This document shows positions 1 to 6,945 of a DNA stretch of 64,000 nt, one piece after another. The notes beneath the pieces were generated by a model that ran no database searches, was not told the origin of the DNA, and was given only the letters and a program-made list of their open reading frames with translations. A program made the position numbers and the translations under genes. Origin of the DNA: Endozoicomonas euniceicola (GTDB taxonomy: Bacteria; Pseudomonadota; Gammaproteobacteria; Pseudomonadales; Endozoicomonadaceae); contig NZ_CP103300.1 in NCBI RefSeq assembly GCF_025562755.1, positions 6,016,501 to 6,080,500 on the forward strand, read 5' to 3'. Position 1 is the first letter of the stretch. The number at the start of each line of letters is the position of its first letter.

Positions 1-210
1 GGCATCGTCTTCATCTTCAATGCCTCGCTGGACATGAGGGTTAGACGACAAATCCGGCTCTTCCAGGAGCCCGGACTTCTCTGCCCAAAGCTGCCAACGT
101 GATTTATAAGACGATTGCCCTAAGATCACAGCAGCATCACTGGCGGTAATACCTCCACGACGCCAGTCCAGCCACCCCTGCGACCGTTGCTCAAGATTGA
201 CCGTTTTCAT
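1..210 (-). CDS. YqaJ-like viral recombinase/exonuclease, partial
   Basis: The gene starts at ATG 208-210 and runs off the left edge, so only about the first 70 residues are visible. The N-terminus carries the pattern typical of YqaJ/lambda-Exo nucleases: an Arg followed by GITASDAAVILG, then a YKSRWQLWAEKSG block, which forms the start of the PD-(D/E)XK core that digests one strand from double-stranded ends. The catalytic Asp/Glu/Lys residues lie outside the window. It follows the Bet/RecT gene by 10 bp on the same strand; such exonuclease-annealase pairs occur in phages and SXT/R391-like conjugative elements. Family call is good; exact function is inferred. Confidence 0.8.
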   Translation of the reverse strand, partial: MKTVNLEQRSQGWLDWRRGGITASDAAVILGQSSYKSRWQLWAEKSGLLEEPDLSSNPHVQRGIEDEDDA

Positions 211-220
211 AAGGTCAGCC

Positions 221-1201
221 TCATGCAACAGAAGCCGGTGGTACTGAAGCCGCCTGTGCTTCATCCAGCCGGAACAGGCAGTAGTTCAGGGCATTGCCAT
301 CGTCCTTAAACCGCTCCTGGGCAAAACCCTGAGCGGCGGTAAAAGCGCCTGTCCCTTTAGCCCGATCCACAATCTGGTCGATAAACGACAACACTTGTGG
401 TTCCAGATCGCCGGGTTCAGGTACTTCATCAGTAGCTACATCCTTTTCTGGCAGTAGTTCTCCTGACATTTCAGCCAACGCCTCATCCAGAACATCCGGT
501 TCAGACGACACTGGCTGTGGTTTATCCCTTTCCTTACCACTGTCTTGCTCAACTACTTTTGGTTCGGCTTCACGCAGGTCAGGTACTGGTTCACCCATCT
601 GGGTTTCCAATATCCGCTCTGCTTCATCCGGTTCAAATAAACCACTGAGTCCATAAGCAATCCTGATTGCCTGAATTTGCGACTTGTGCCGAAGCATGCG
701 CTTTGGACAGGTCTGCCAGGGGCCAGGAAATTTCTTGCCATTCTTTATCACAGCAGGCCGGTACAGCTCATCGAGATACTCACGCACCCGAATGGGGTGT
801 TCCCGATCTTTGCGATAAATCACACATTCCATCCACGGATGGCACTGCCTCATATCCTCATCAAATGCAATCAGCTCGTCCGGATAATGGAACTCCATAC
901 CATCGCTCTGAGGATAGGAATTCATGATTGCCGTCCAGCCATCAATGGAAATTACGGGCAACACCCCACCTCTACGGTCGGATAGCGCCCATATCTGACG
1001 AATGAAGGGATTCAGCCCATAAGTGTCTGCCACAGACAGCAAAGACATCAGTTGCTCCCGGGTTGGAAGCGATCCGTTTTGCTGTCTGAACGCAGTCTGC
1101 GCCAACGTATTCAGCAACTCATCTTCACCAAAGCCATAACGCTCCGCAAAACGAGCCACAAGATCATTAGCACTTTCATGCACACTATTAGCGGTAACCA
1201 T
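221..1201 (-). CDS. bet: phage-type recombination protein Bet (RecT family annealase)
   Basis: This is a 326-residue single-strand annealing protein. The central region (NPFIRQIWAL, then VISIDGWTAIMN, and further on the CPKRMLRHKSQIQAIRIAYG block) is characteristic of Bet/RecT proteins, which coat single-stranded DNA and pair complementary strands. The C-terminal third is acidic and low in complexity, as is common. I place the start at 1201 because an AAGGAG sits 7 bases upstream; a longer frame to 1288 runs back through a hairpin and has no such site. It precedes the YqaJ-like exonuclease by 10 bp. The pair may belong to the conjugative element further right, as in SXT, but several insertions separate them, so that is inference. 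Confidence 0.87.
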   Translation of the reverse strand: MVTANSVHESANDLVARFAERYGFGEDELLNTLAQTAFRQQNGSLPTREQLMSLLSVADTYGLNPFIRQIWALSDRRGGVLPVISIDGWTAIMNSYPQSDGMEFHYPDELIAFDEDMRQCHPWMECVIYRKDREHPIRVREYLDELYRPAVIKNGKKFPGPWQTCPKRMLRHKSQIQAIRIAYGLSGLFEPDEAERILETQMGEPVPDLREAEPKVVEQDSGKERDKPQPVSSEPDVLDEALAEMSGELLPEKDVATDEVPEPGDLEPQVLSFIDQIVDRAKGTGAFTAAQGFAQERFKDDGNALNYCLFRLDEAQAASVPPASVA

Positions 1202-1224
1202 AGAAGTTCTCCTTAAAACAAAAA

Positions 1225-1259
1225 GGCAGAACTTCCCTGCATGACAGAGAGGTTCTGCC
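1225..1259 (-). terminator. hairpin plus T-run in the bet leader
   Basis: An 8-bp stem (GGCAGAAC with GTTCTGCC) is followed on the minus strand by TTTTTG, 24 bases before the bet start codon. It has the form of an intrinsic terminator or attenuator inside the leader, which would lower bet-exo expression unless antiterminated. Expression is not shown by sequence alone. Confidence 0.5.
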
Positions 1260-1684
1260 ATGCAGAAAACGTACGATTCATCAGACAAGTGGTAGCTTGT
1301 CAGAGAACCTATACGTCGATAGGAAAGTCACCGAAGTGACAGGAAGGAAGGGACGGTGGACACCGTAACCCTATAGAAAATCAGCTTTCGCTGTCAGCCT
1401 TCAAGCGTATCGGACGATACAAACCTTTCAGCCAATCTCCGGAAAAACCACACTGCTACGAATGTCTGATCTGCCGGGTCAGCAGACACTCTAACCTGTG
1501 TGGCCGAACAACCTTTTCATCATTATCGTCACTGGCTTTACCCTGAGGAGAAGAAAGCCGGTTCCTGATGAGCAGGTAATAAGGTGAGTTAACTATAGGA
1601 CATGTTGATTGCTGTTCAATATTGTTGTTGGTTTTTAACATGAAAATAAATAAAAAACTCTGTGTCACCACCATGCGTATCGGA
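1260..1684. other. intergenic, nothing recognised
   Basis: About 425 bases upstream of the bet leader on the minus strand. I see short open frames only, without family resemblance or a convincing ribosome binding site. A promoter for bet-exo should lie here, but I cannot name boxes with confidence. Confidence 0.4.
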
Positions 1685-1704
1685 ACAGCGCCGAGTGGCG
1701 CTGT
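1685..1704 (-). terminator. hairpin after putP fragment
   Basis: ACAGCGCC and GGCGCTGT form a perfect 8-bp stem with a 4-base loop just beyond the putP stop codon. No clear T-run follows on the minus strand, so it may be a transcript 3' end stabiliser rather than a full intrinsic terminator. Confidence 0.4.
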
Positions 1705-1714
1705 CCTGAGAAAG

Positions 1715-1950
1715 TTAGTCTAACTCAACAAGGTTCTTCTCAAACGTTTTATGTTGATCACGAACCGCTTGATCCGGTCCATTTGTCACAGAGCTTACGG
1801 CTATGATGGCAATTGTCGATAGGATGAATCCGGGGACAATTTCGTAAATATCAAAAATACCCCCGGTCAACTGTTTCCATACGACAATTGTCACTCCACC
1901 CACAATGATACCTGCAATAGCACCATGACGATTCATACCAGACCAGTAAA
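1715..1950 (-). pseudogene. putP: sodium/proline symporter PutP, C-terminal fragment
   Basis: About 77 codons match the C-terminus of PutP (SSS family, sodium-coupled proline uptake in the inner membrane): the frame reads LYWSGMNRHGAIAG, then IVVWKQLTGGIFDIYEIVPG, then a last membrane helix and a short tail. Full PutP is about 500 residues with some 13 membrane segments, so this is only the last helix and a half. The frame is cut exactly where the terminal repeat of a Tn3-family transposon begins (1951). The Met within the fragment (1936) could open a short ORF but a working transporter is impossible. Confidence 0.75.
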
Positions 1951-2233
1951 GGGATCACGCCATAGAAAGGAAAAAATCGTACGCTAAGAGGCTCAATCCC
2001 TTGGTATTCATAGGATTAGGCTAGAGCAAAGTCCACTATAAATCTCCATTTTTTAGGACTTCAGTCTCCAGATGTAATCCCCCGTCAAACTGATGTGATC
2101 CCACCCCAGAGGGGACAAGTAGCTCAAATATTTATCTGGAATCTCTTTGCGTTTTTTCACTTCAGCAATCGCTTCTTCGAGGTGAATCGTGTTCCACAGG
2201 ATGATCGCAGCAACAACAAGGTTTAGGTATCCG
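1951..2233 (-). mobile_element. right-end remnant of a Tn3-family transposon
   Basis: The 38-bp terminal repeat at 1951-1988 starts GGGATCACGCCATAGAAAGG and differs by few bases from the repeat at 15473-15510. The last part of tnpA follows in inverted orientation. The distance from tnpA stop to outer end (about 102 bp) equals that in the complete transposon at 15473-22406. Only the right end survives; homology stops near 2233 inside tnpA. Confidence 0.8.
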
Positions 2234-2238
2234 GCCTG
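2053..2238 (-). pseudogene. tnpA: Tn3-family transposase, C-terminal fragment
   Basis: About 60 codons match the C-terminus of the intact TnpA (19387-22305): LNLVVAAIILWNTIHLEEAI, then KYLSYLSPLGWDHISLTGDY. Differences are few (for example KEIP for KAIP). The frame is broken upstream near GGCCTGCAAAA, where another repeat structure begins. It lacks the DDE core and cannot be active. Confidence 0.8.
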
Positions 2239-2247
2239 CAAAATTGC

Positions 2248-2476
2248 TAAATATAAAGCACCATATTCTATGTACTTCACAGCATAGAAACCGATTTTTT
2301 AAAGGCATTCATCTAATGAATATCTTGATGACCAAAGGCTTCAGGAGAACGACTCAAATTACACCTTTCAAATTCGCTATGTGATTTGGCGTGTACTTCC
2401 GAAAGCCTTGATACTCGTGCCATACCGCCAGAAACTAGCGAAATAACACACTATTTGCTCTATATTCATTGCTTTT
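2248..2476 (+). repeat. 229-bp direct repeat, copy 1
   Basis: This segment recurs at 5305-5533 with the same orientation and, as far as I can read it, without a mismatch. The outer flanks of the pair (GGCCTGCAAAA at 2233 and its complement ending at 5540) are inverted repeats of each other. The inner flanks GCTTTTACGTCAGA (2471-2484) and TCTGACGTAAAAGC (5289-5302) also form a 14-bp perfect inverted repeat. It carries no gene that I recognise. Confidence 0.8.
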
Positions 2477-2687
2477 ACGTCAGATTTTTTCCAAAACCCA
2501 TCTGTGCGTAGTGAATTGAGAATGGTTTTTGATAACCTGAAACCCTTTATTCATGAAGCTATCAGTCAGTTCAGCAACACTTGGGTATTCCAGCGCATTC
2601 GGCCACCCATTCCGGTAACATCCGGCCACCTGTTCCAGTGTATCCGGCCACCCCTCTTCGGAGCGCAGCGACGCATCGGATAGCAGC

Positions 2688-3443
2688 TTAGGACGTAAGT
2701 TCTGACTTTGCCAGTTTTGAATGTTTCTTGCGCAGGGAGTCACCCTTAAGTGGCACCCGGTGAGCGTTGTGAATCAGCCTGTCCAGAATGGCATCTGCCA
2801 GTGTTGGATCACCGATCAATTCATGCCAGTGATCTACCGGCATCTGACTGGTGACCAGGGTGCTTTTTACATTGTGCCGGTCTTCTACTATTTCCAACAG
2901 GTCACGTCGTTGGCTTTCTGTCAGAGGTGATAGACCCCAGTCGTCTAAAAGAAGAAGGTCAGTTTTTGCCAGTGCTGTCATCAGTTTCACATAGCGACCG
3001 TCAGCCCTTGCCAGGTTCAGATCTTGCAGTAATCTCGGCAGCCTGAGGTACTGCACTGTGTACCCATCCCGGCAGGCCTTTTGTGCCATTGCACAGGCTA
3101 GCCAGGTTTTTCCCACACCTGTCGGCCCTGTAATGATCACGTTCTGATGCTCCCGTATCCAGTGGCTGGATAGCAACTGCTGCATCTTGTCTCGTCTAAG
3201 GCCTCTGGGGTGACGATAGTCTATGTCTTCCATGCAGGCATCATGACGTAGTCGTGCTTTTTTAAGCCTTGTTTTTAAACGCCGGTTATCCCTTGCGGTC
3301 ACTTCACGGTCAATCATTAAGCCGAGTCGCTCATCAAAGGACAATTGCTCTATATCCGGACTCTTCAGCTGCTCACCCAATGCTTCGAGCATACCGGTAA
3401 GCTTCAGAGCCTGAAGCTTTTCCATCGTAGGGTTCATTAACAT
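2688..3443 (-). CDS. istB: IS21-family helper ATPase IstB
   Basis: IstB is an AAA+ ATPase that activates the IstA transposase and helps select target DNA. The Walker A motif GPTGVGKTWLA and Walker B LLLDDWG are present, followed by sensor region LVTSQMPVDHWHELIGDPTL and the ILDRLIHNAHR segment, in the usual order. I choose ATG 3443, which has AGGAGA 7 bases upstream; an earlier in-frame codon would overlap istA by 41 bases. About 251 residues, normal length for the family. It follows istA directly, as usual. Confidence 0.88.
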   Translation of the reverse strand: MLMNPTMEKLQALKLTGMLEALGEQLKSPDIEQLSFDERLGLMIDREVTARDNRRLKTRLKKARLRHDACMEDIDYRHPRGLRRDKMQQLLSSHWIREHQNVIITGPTGVGKTWLACAMAQKACRDGYTVQYLRLPRLLQDLNLARADGRYVKLMTALAKTDLLLLDDWGLSPLTESQRRDLLEIVEDRHNVKSTLVTSQMPVDHWHELIGDPTLADAILDRLIHNAHRVPLKGDSLRKKHSKLAKSELTS

Positions 3444-3462
3444 TTTTATTCTCCTATCGTCA

Positions 3463-5001
3463 TTAGTTAAAGTAGCCTGAACCCCGAAGGTTCTCGTGCT
3501 CATCAGGCAACACCGTCTCTGGCTCCAGTTCCGGAAGCGGTTGCTGATCGAGATTGTGCTTCAGGATTGACTCTATGCTCCGGTAAGTGCAGGTGTCTGC
3601 ATAAAGTGCACGACGACAGGCGTTTTCAAGCCGGTCATTACCGTAGCCTTTGGCTAAACGAATGATGCCCTGACAACTTCGGTAACTCTGTTCAGGATAA
3701 CGCCGTGTTGCAAGGACTCGCTGGATAACAGCTGCGGTTTCAGGTCCGATTTGTCTCGCCCAGCTTTGCATTCGCTCTGGTGTCCACTCGGCATATTTAC
3801 GGTGCTTTTCCGGCATGTGGCTGGCTTGAGTAGTATGCCTGCCCTTATGCTGCGAACGGCGGTGGCTGGCGACTCTTTGCCCCTTATGGAAGCACTCAAT
3901 CGTCTGACTGGTCATGCGTACACTTAATTGCTTTTTGACCAGCTGATAAGGGACTGAGTAGTAGTGTTTGTCGACCTCTACGTGGTAGTCAATATGTACT
4001 CGTGCCTCCTTCCATTCTGCGTATTGATAACGCGTTTCAGGCAGTGGGCGTAGTGCAGGCTTATCGAGAGAATCAAACAATGAACGACGGCTACCGGTGA
4101 GCTTCTGGAACGGTTCGTTATTCAGTCCTGTCAGTGACCTTGCGATAGCCTCATTGAGTGAAGCCAGAGAGAAGAATGTCTGGTGACGTAAACGCGCCAG
4201 TATCCACCGTTCAACTATTTGGACAGCAGACTCGACCTTACCTTTATCTTTGGGTGATCGAACCCGGGCGGGTACGACAGCGACATTATAATGTTCAGCC
4301 AGGTCCTGATAAGTGGGATTGATCTCAGGCTCATAACGATGAGGATGCTTCACACCGCTCTTCAGGTTATCCGGCACCAGGTTATTGGGTACTCCACCCA
4401 GGTATTCAAAGGTACGCACGTGAGAGCCTATCCAGTCTGGCAAAGACTGAGATAATGTGGCTTCTGCATAGGTGTAACTGGAGGCACCAAGCGTCGCAAT
4501 AAACACCTGCGCCTGCTGAACTTCGCCTGTGTTCTGATTAACGACAGAAACCGTCTGACCGGCGTAATCGATGAATAGTTTGTCGCCTGCAATATGATTT
4601 TGCCGCATAACAACATCAAGATGCGTTCGCCACTCTCTGTAGCGGTCACTGAACCAACTGTACTGATAGCCGTCAGGATGATTGGTCTTGTATTCCTGCC
4701 AGAGCACCATCAGGGTGACACCGGGCTTGCGAAGTTCCTGATGAATTTCGCTCCAGGCTGGCAAGGCCAGTTGTCGTTTTGAGGCAGGTGGCTGAACGGG
4801 AAACAGTTGTTGATCCAGTGTCGTCTCATCCAGATTAGACGATAAAGGCCATTCCAGTCCGGAGGCAGCAAACCGGTTAAGGTAATCACTGACGGTTGCT
4901 CTGGAAACATTGCAGCTACTGGCAATCTTCCGGATGCTGAGCTGGTGCTCGAATTTGAGCCTGAGTACTTCACGAATTTTGCGCATGGGCAGTCTCTTCA
5001 T
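3463..5001 (-). CDS. istA: IS21-family transposase IstA
   Basis: A DDE/RNase H-fold transposase with an N-terminal helix-turn-helix (MRKIREVLRLKFEHQLSIRK). The catalytic domain shows the first Asp in DKLFIDYAG, the second in LVPDNLKSGV and the Glu in KGKVESAVQ. The C-terminus has the HYYSVPYQLV block found in IstA. The start is not certain: an ATG at 5001 begins just before the MRKIRE helix, as in the second IstA of this window, while the frame is open to 5070. Length of about 512 residues is typical. It lies upstream of istB. Confidence 0.85.
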   Translation of the reverse strand: MKRLPMRKIREVLRLKFEHQLSIRKIASSCNVSRATVSDYLNRFAASGLEWPLSSNLDETTLDQQLFPVQPPASKRQLALPAWSEIHQELRKPGVTLMVLWQEYKTNHPDGYQYSWFSDRYREWRTHLDVVMRQNHIAGDKLFIDYAGQTVSVVNQNTGEVQQAQVFIATLGASSYTYAEATLSQSLPDWIGSHVRTFEYLGGVPNNLVPDNLKSGVKHPHRYEPEINPTYQDLAEHYNVAVVPARVRSPKDKGKVESAVQIVERWILARLRHQTFFSLASLNEAIARSLTGLNNEPFQKLTGSRRSLFDSLDKPALRPLPETRYQYAEWKEARVHIDYHVEVDKHYYSVPYQLVKKQLSVRMTSQTIECFHKGQRVASHRRSQHKGRHTTQASHMPEKHRKYAEWTPERMQSWARQIGPETAAVIQRVLATRRYPEQSYRSCQGIIRLAKGYGNDRLENACRRALYADTCTYRSIESILKHNLDQQPLPELEPETVLPDEHENLRGSGYFN

Positions 5002-5304
5002 GATGCTATCCACTCGTCCTTGAGGAGGTCTCAAGTTTGAGGGTAGCGATGAATTATGGGACTGCGCCACTGGTCGGAAAGGGGGTGGCCGGATGTACCG
5101 GAATCAGTGGCCGGATACTAACGGAATGGGTGGCCGGATGTTACCGGAATCGGTGGCCGGATGGCTCCGGAATACCCAACACTCTCGATACGTTGGAAAT
5201 TGAGAAAAGATAAGCAATTCGGACATACACGACAGTATCGCTGCAAAATCATTAGGTCACAAGGAAAATCAAGTACTTAGCGTCATTTTCTGACGTAAAA
5301 GCAG

Positions 5305-5533
5305 TAAATATAAAGCACCATATTCTATGTACTTCACAGCATAGAAACCGATTTTTTAAAGGCATTCATCTAATGAATATCTTGATGACCAAAGGCTTCA
5401 GGAGAACGACTCAAATTACACCTTTCAAATTCGCTATGTGATTTGGCGTGTACTTCCGAAAGCCTTGATACTCGTGCCATACCGCCAGAAACTAGCGAAA
5501 TAACACACTATTTGCTCTATATTCATTGCTTTT
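5305..5533 (+). repeat. 229-bp direct repeat, copy 2
   Basis: Second copy of the segment at 2248-2476, offset by 3057 bases. Its left edge joins CTGACGTAAAAGCAG and its right edge TTTTGCAGGCC, the mirror image of copy 1. The TTTTGCAGGCC edge motif occurs again alone near 15160. Confidence 0.8.
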
Positions 5534-5540
5534 GCAGGCC

Positions 5541-5818
5541 GACCCCCAAGTTAAATACTGACCAATTCGTCAGAAGAATTGCGGAACATTGGTGCTTCCA
5601 ACTGCTAACAGGAACTTAGCCTGATATGTTCTTTATAAATGAGAACGGACAATATATTTTCGACCGGAAGGTTATCCGTGAGGCTCACGACTGGTGCAAA
5701 AATGAAGTCGGGAATTGCTGTATTTATTGACTCAAGTCAAACAAATCCAAATAGCAATGATTATTATTTATACATACTTTAAGATAGTGAGTACTATTTA
5801 CTCGCACTCTATTCTGGG
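5541..5818. other. AT-rich leader of the ferredoxin-Rhs cluster
   Basis: Holds no confident gene. A 34-codon frame at 5626-5730 is open but has no recognised relative. From 5731 the sequence is strongly AT-rich and likely carries the promoter of the four-gene cluster that follows. Confidence 0.35.
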
Positions 5819-6166
5819 GTGACTACCCAAGATTCATTGTTTCGAAGAAGTGTTCTATATATGTATTGTGATTTAGAAGAAGGTAATAGAGTTACTCTCC
5901 AAGGGCCAGATGGTGAGGAAACTTTTCGTTGTCCAGAAGATGTTTATATATTAGATCAAGCTGAAAAAAAATTAATAAATCTCCCTTACAGCTGTCGTGC
6001 AGGCTCTTGTAGCTCGTGTGTTGGCAAAATTAAGTCTGGTACAGTCGACCAAAGTGACCAGGCCTTTTTGGATGATGAACAGATGGGAGATGGTTTTGTC
6101 CTGCTTTGTACCGCATATCCTAAGTCTGATGTTACTATAGAAACTCATGCTGAAGATAAGTTGTAA
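5819..6166 (+). CDS. plant-type [2Fe-2S] ferredoxin
   Basis: A soluble one-electron carrier with a single [2Fe-2S] cluster. The ligands are visible as PYSCRAGSCSSCVG (C-x4-C-x2-C) and the fourth Cys in FVLLCTAYP, and the fold's ETFRCPEDVYILDQAE strand-helix precedes them. A GTG at 5819 gives 115 residues. Most family members are about 98 residues and start near the MYCDLEEGN segment, so ATG 5861 is an alternative start; neither has a strong ribosome site. It is the first gene of a cluster with a Tat-exported protein and an Rhs protein, an unusual setting. Codon use is AT-rich compared with housekeeping genes at the right of the window. Confidence 0.8.
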   Translation: MTTQDSLFRRSVLYMYCDLEEGNRVTLQGPDGEETFRCPEDVYILDQAEKKLINLPYSCRAGSCSSCVGKIKSGTVDQSDQAFLDDEQMGDGFVLLCTAYPKSDVTIETHAEDKL

Positions 6167-6212
6167 CACTTATTATGTTGTTACATGTTTTATAAAAAAA
6201 TGAATTAATACA

Positions 6213-6893
6213 ATGTTAAATAGAAGATCTTTTCTGTTATCAACTACTGCTGCAATAGGAATACTTCCTTTTGCATCAAAATCTATTGCTTCATCTGTTA
6301 AAAACTCACCAGAGCTTATAAAGCTTGAATTAAAGGAAGATTTTAAAGGTACTTTTAGTAGGCTGGAAAAAGCTGCTAATAGAAACAATCATCTTGCTTA
6401 TGTCGATGATAAGAATCGCATTCCTGTTACTTATCGTGTCAAAGTTGTTGATTATGCGACTATGAGGCCACTGGTTGGAGCTAAAGTTTATTTTTTGTTA
6501 AGCGATGCCTTTACTTCTGATGATAAGGTTCCAGGCATCTATAACCGTAACAATGCAGACATTGAATTAGTAAGAAATAATGATGACTTAGTATTTAAAA
6601 GCCATATTCCAGCGGATACCATAAAAGGCAATCAGCTTTTAAATCCAGCTGATGTTATTGTTAAATACAACGGTCTTTATTCTATTGCCAGAATTAACTT
6701 GTCAGGCTCTCAGACGCAACTTATTAAGTCAATGGAAAGACGTCTTGAAAAAACAATAAAGACAAAGACTCTATCCGACATAGCTTTTGCACAACATCAA
6801 AGAGAAGGCTTCATTAAGGATGTTAATCCGGTTTCCTATGGCCAAAAGTATGAGGCACAATTGACACTGTTAATGTCTTCTAAAATCAGCTGA
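6213..6893 (+). CDS. Tat-exported protein with intradiol dioxygenase-like fold
   Basis: 226 residues. The N-terminus MLNRRSFLLSTTAAIGILPF has the twin-arginine motif and a hydrophobic stretch ending near SIASS, so export of a folded protein is likely. Residues 70-100 (PVTYRVKVVDYATMRPLVGA, then KVYFLLSDAF) resemble the beta-sandwich core of intradiol ring-cleavage dioxygenases and other transthyretin-like domains. I do not see the usual Tyr/His iron ligands in their normal places, so enzyme activity is doubtful. It lies 46 bp after the ferredoxin and 52 bp before the Rhs gene. Fold assignment is tentative. Confidence 0.5.
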   Translation: MLNRRSFLLSTTAAIGILPFASKSIASSVKNSPELIKLELKEDFKGTFSRLEKAANRNNHLAYVDDKNRIPVTYRVKVVDYATMRPLVGAKVYFLLSDAFTSDDKVPGIYNRNNADIELVRNNDDLVFKSHIPADTIKGNQLLNPADVIVKYNGLYSIARINLSGSQTQLIKSMERRLEKTIKTKTLSDIAFAQHQREGFIKDVNPVSYGQKYEAQLTLLMSSKIS

Positions 6894-6945
6894 AACATTC
6901 TCTATAGATTCTTGTTTCAAGAATAATCTCATTAGGACATTCATA

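Larger units (their letters stand above)
2582..5178 (-). mobile_element. IS21-family insertion sequence, copy A
   Basis: The element encodes IstA and IstB and begins TGGGTATTCC and ends GGAATACCCA. Both ends carry several spaced copies of a TGGCCGGAT box, the transposase-binding repeats expected of the family. It is flanked by a 5-bp target duplication ACACT (2577-2581 and 5179-5183). Coding regions look intact, so the element may still be mobile. It sits within the unit bounded by the 14-bp inverted repeats at 2471 and 5302. Confidence 0.88.

Noticed and set aside
1456..1674. 72-codon minus-strand frame upstream of bet
   Set aside because: No ribosome site, no family likeness, and it begins in a low-complexity AT stretch; treated as chance.
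5626..5730. 34-codon frame MFFINENGQY before the ferredoxin gene
   Set aside because: No relatives recognised and no clear ribosome site; listed only as part of the leader.
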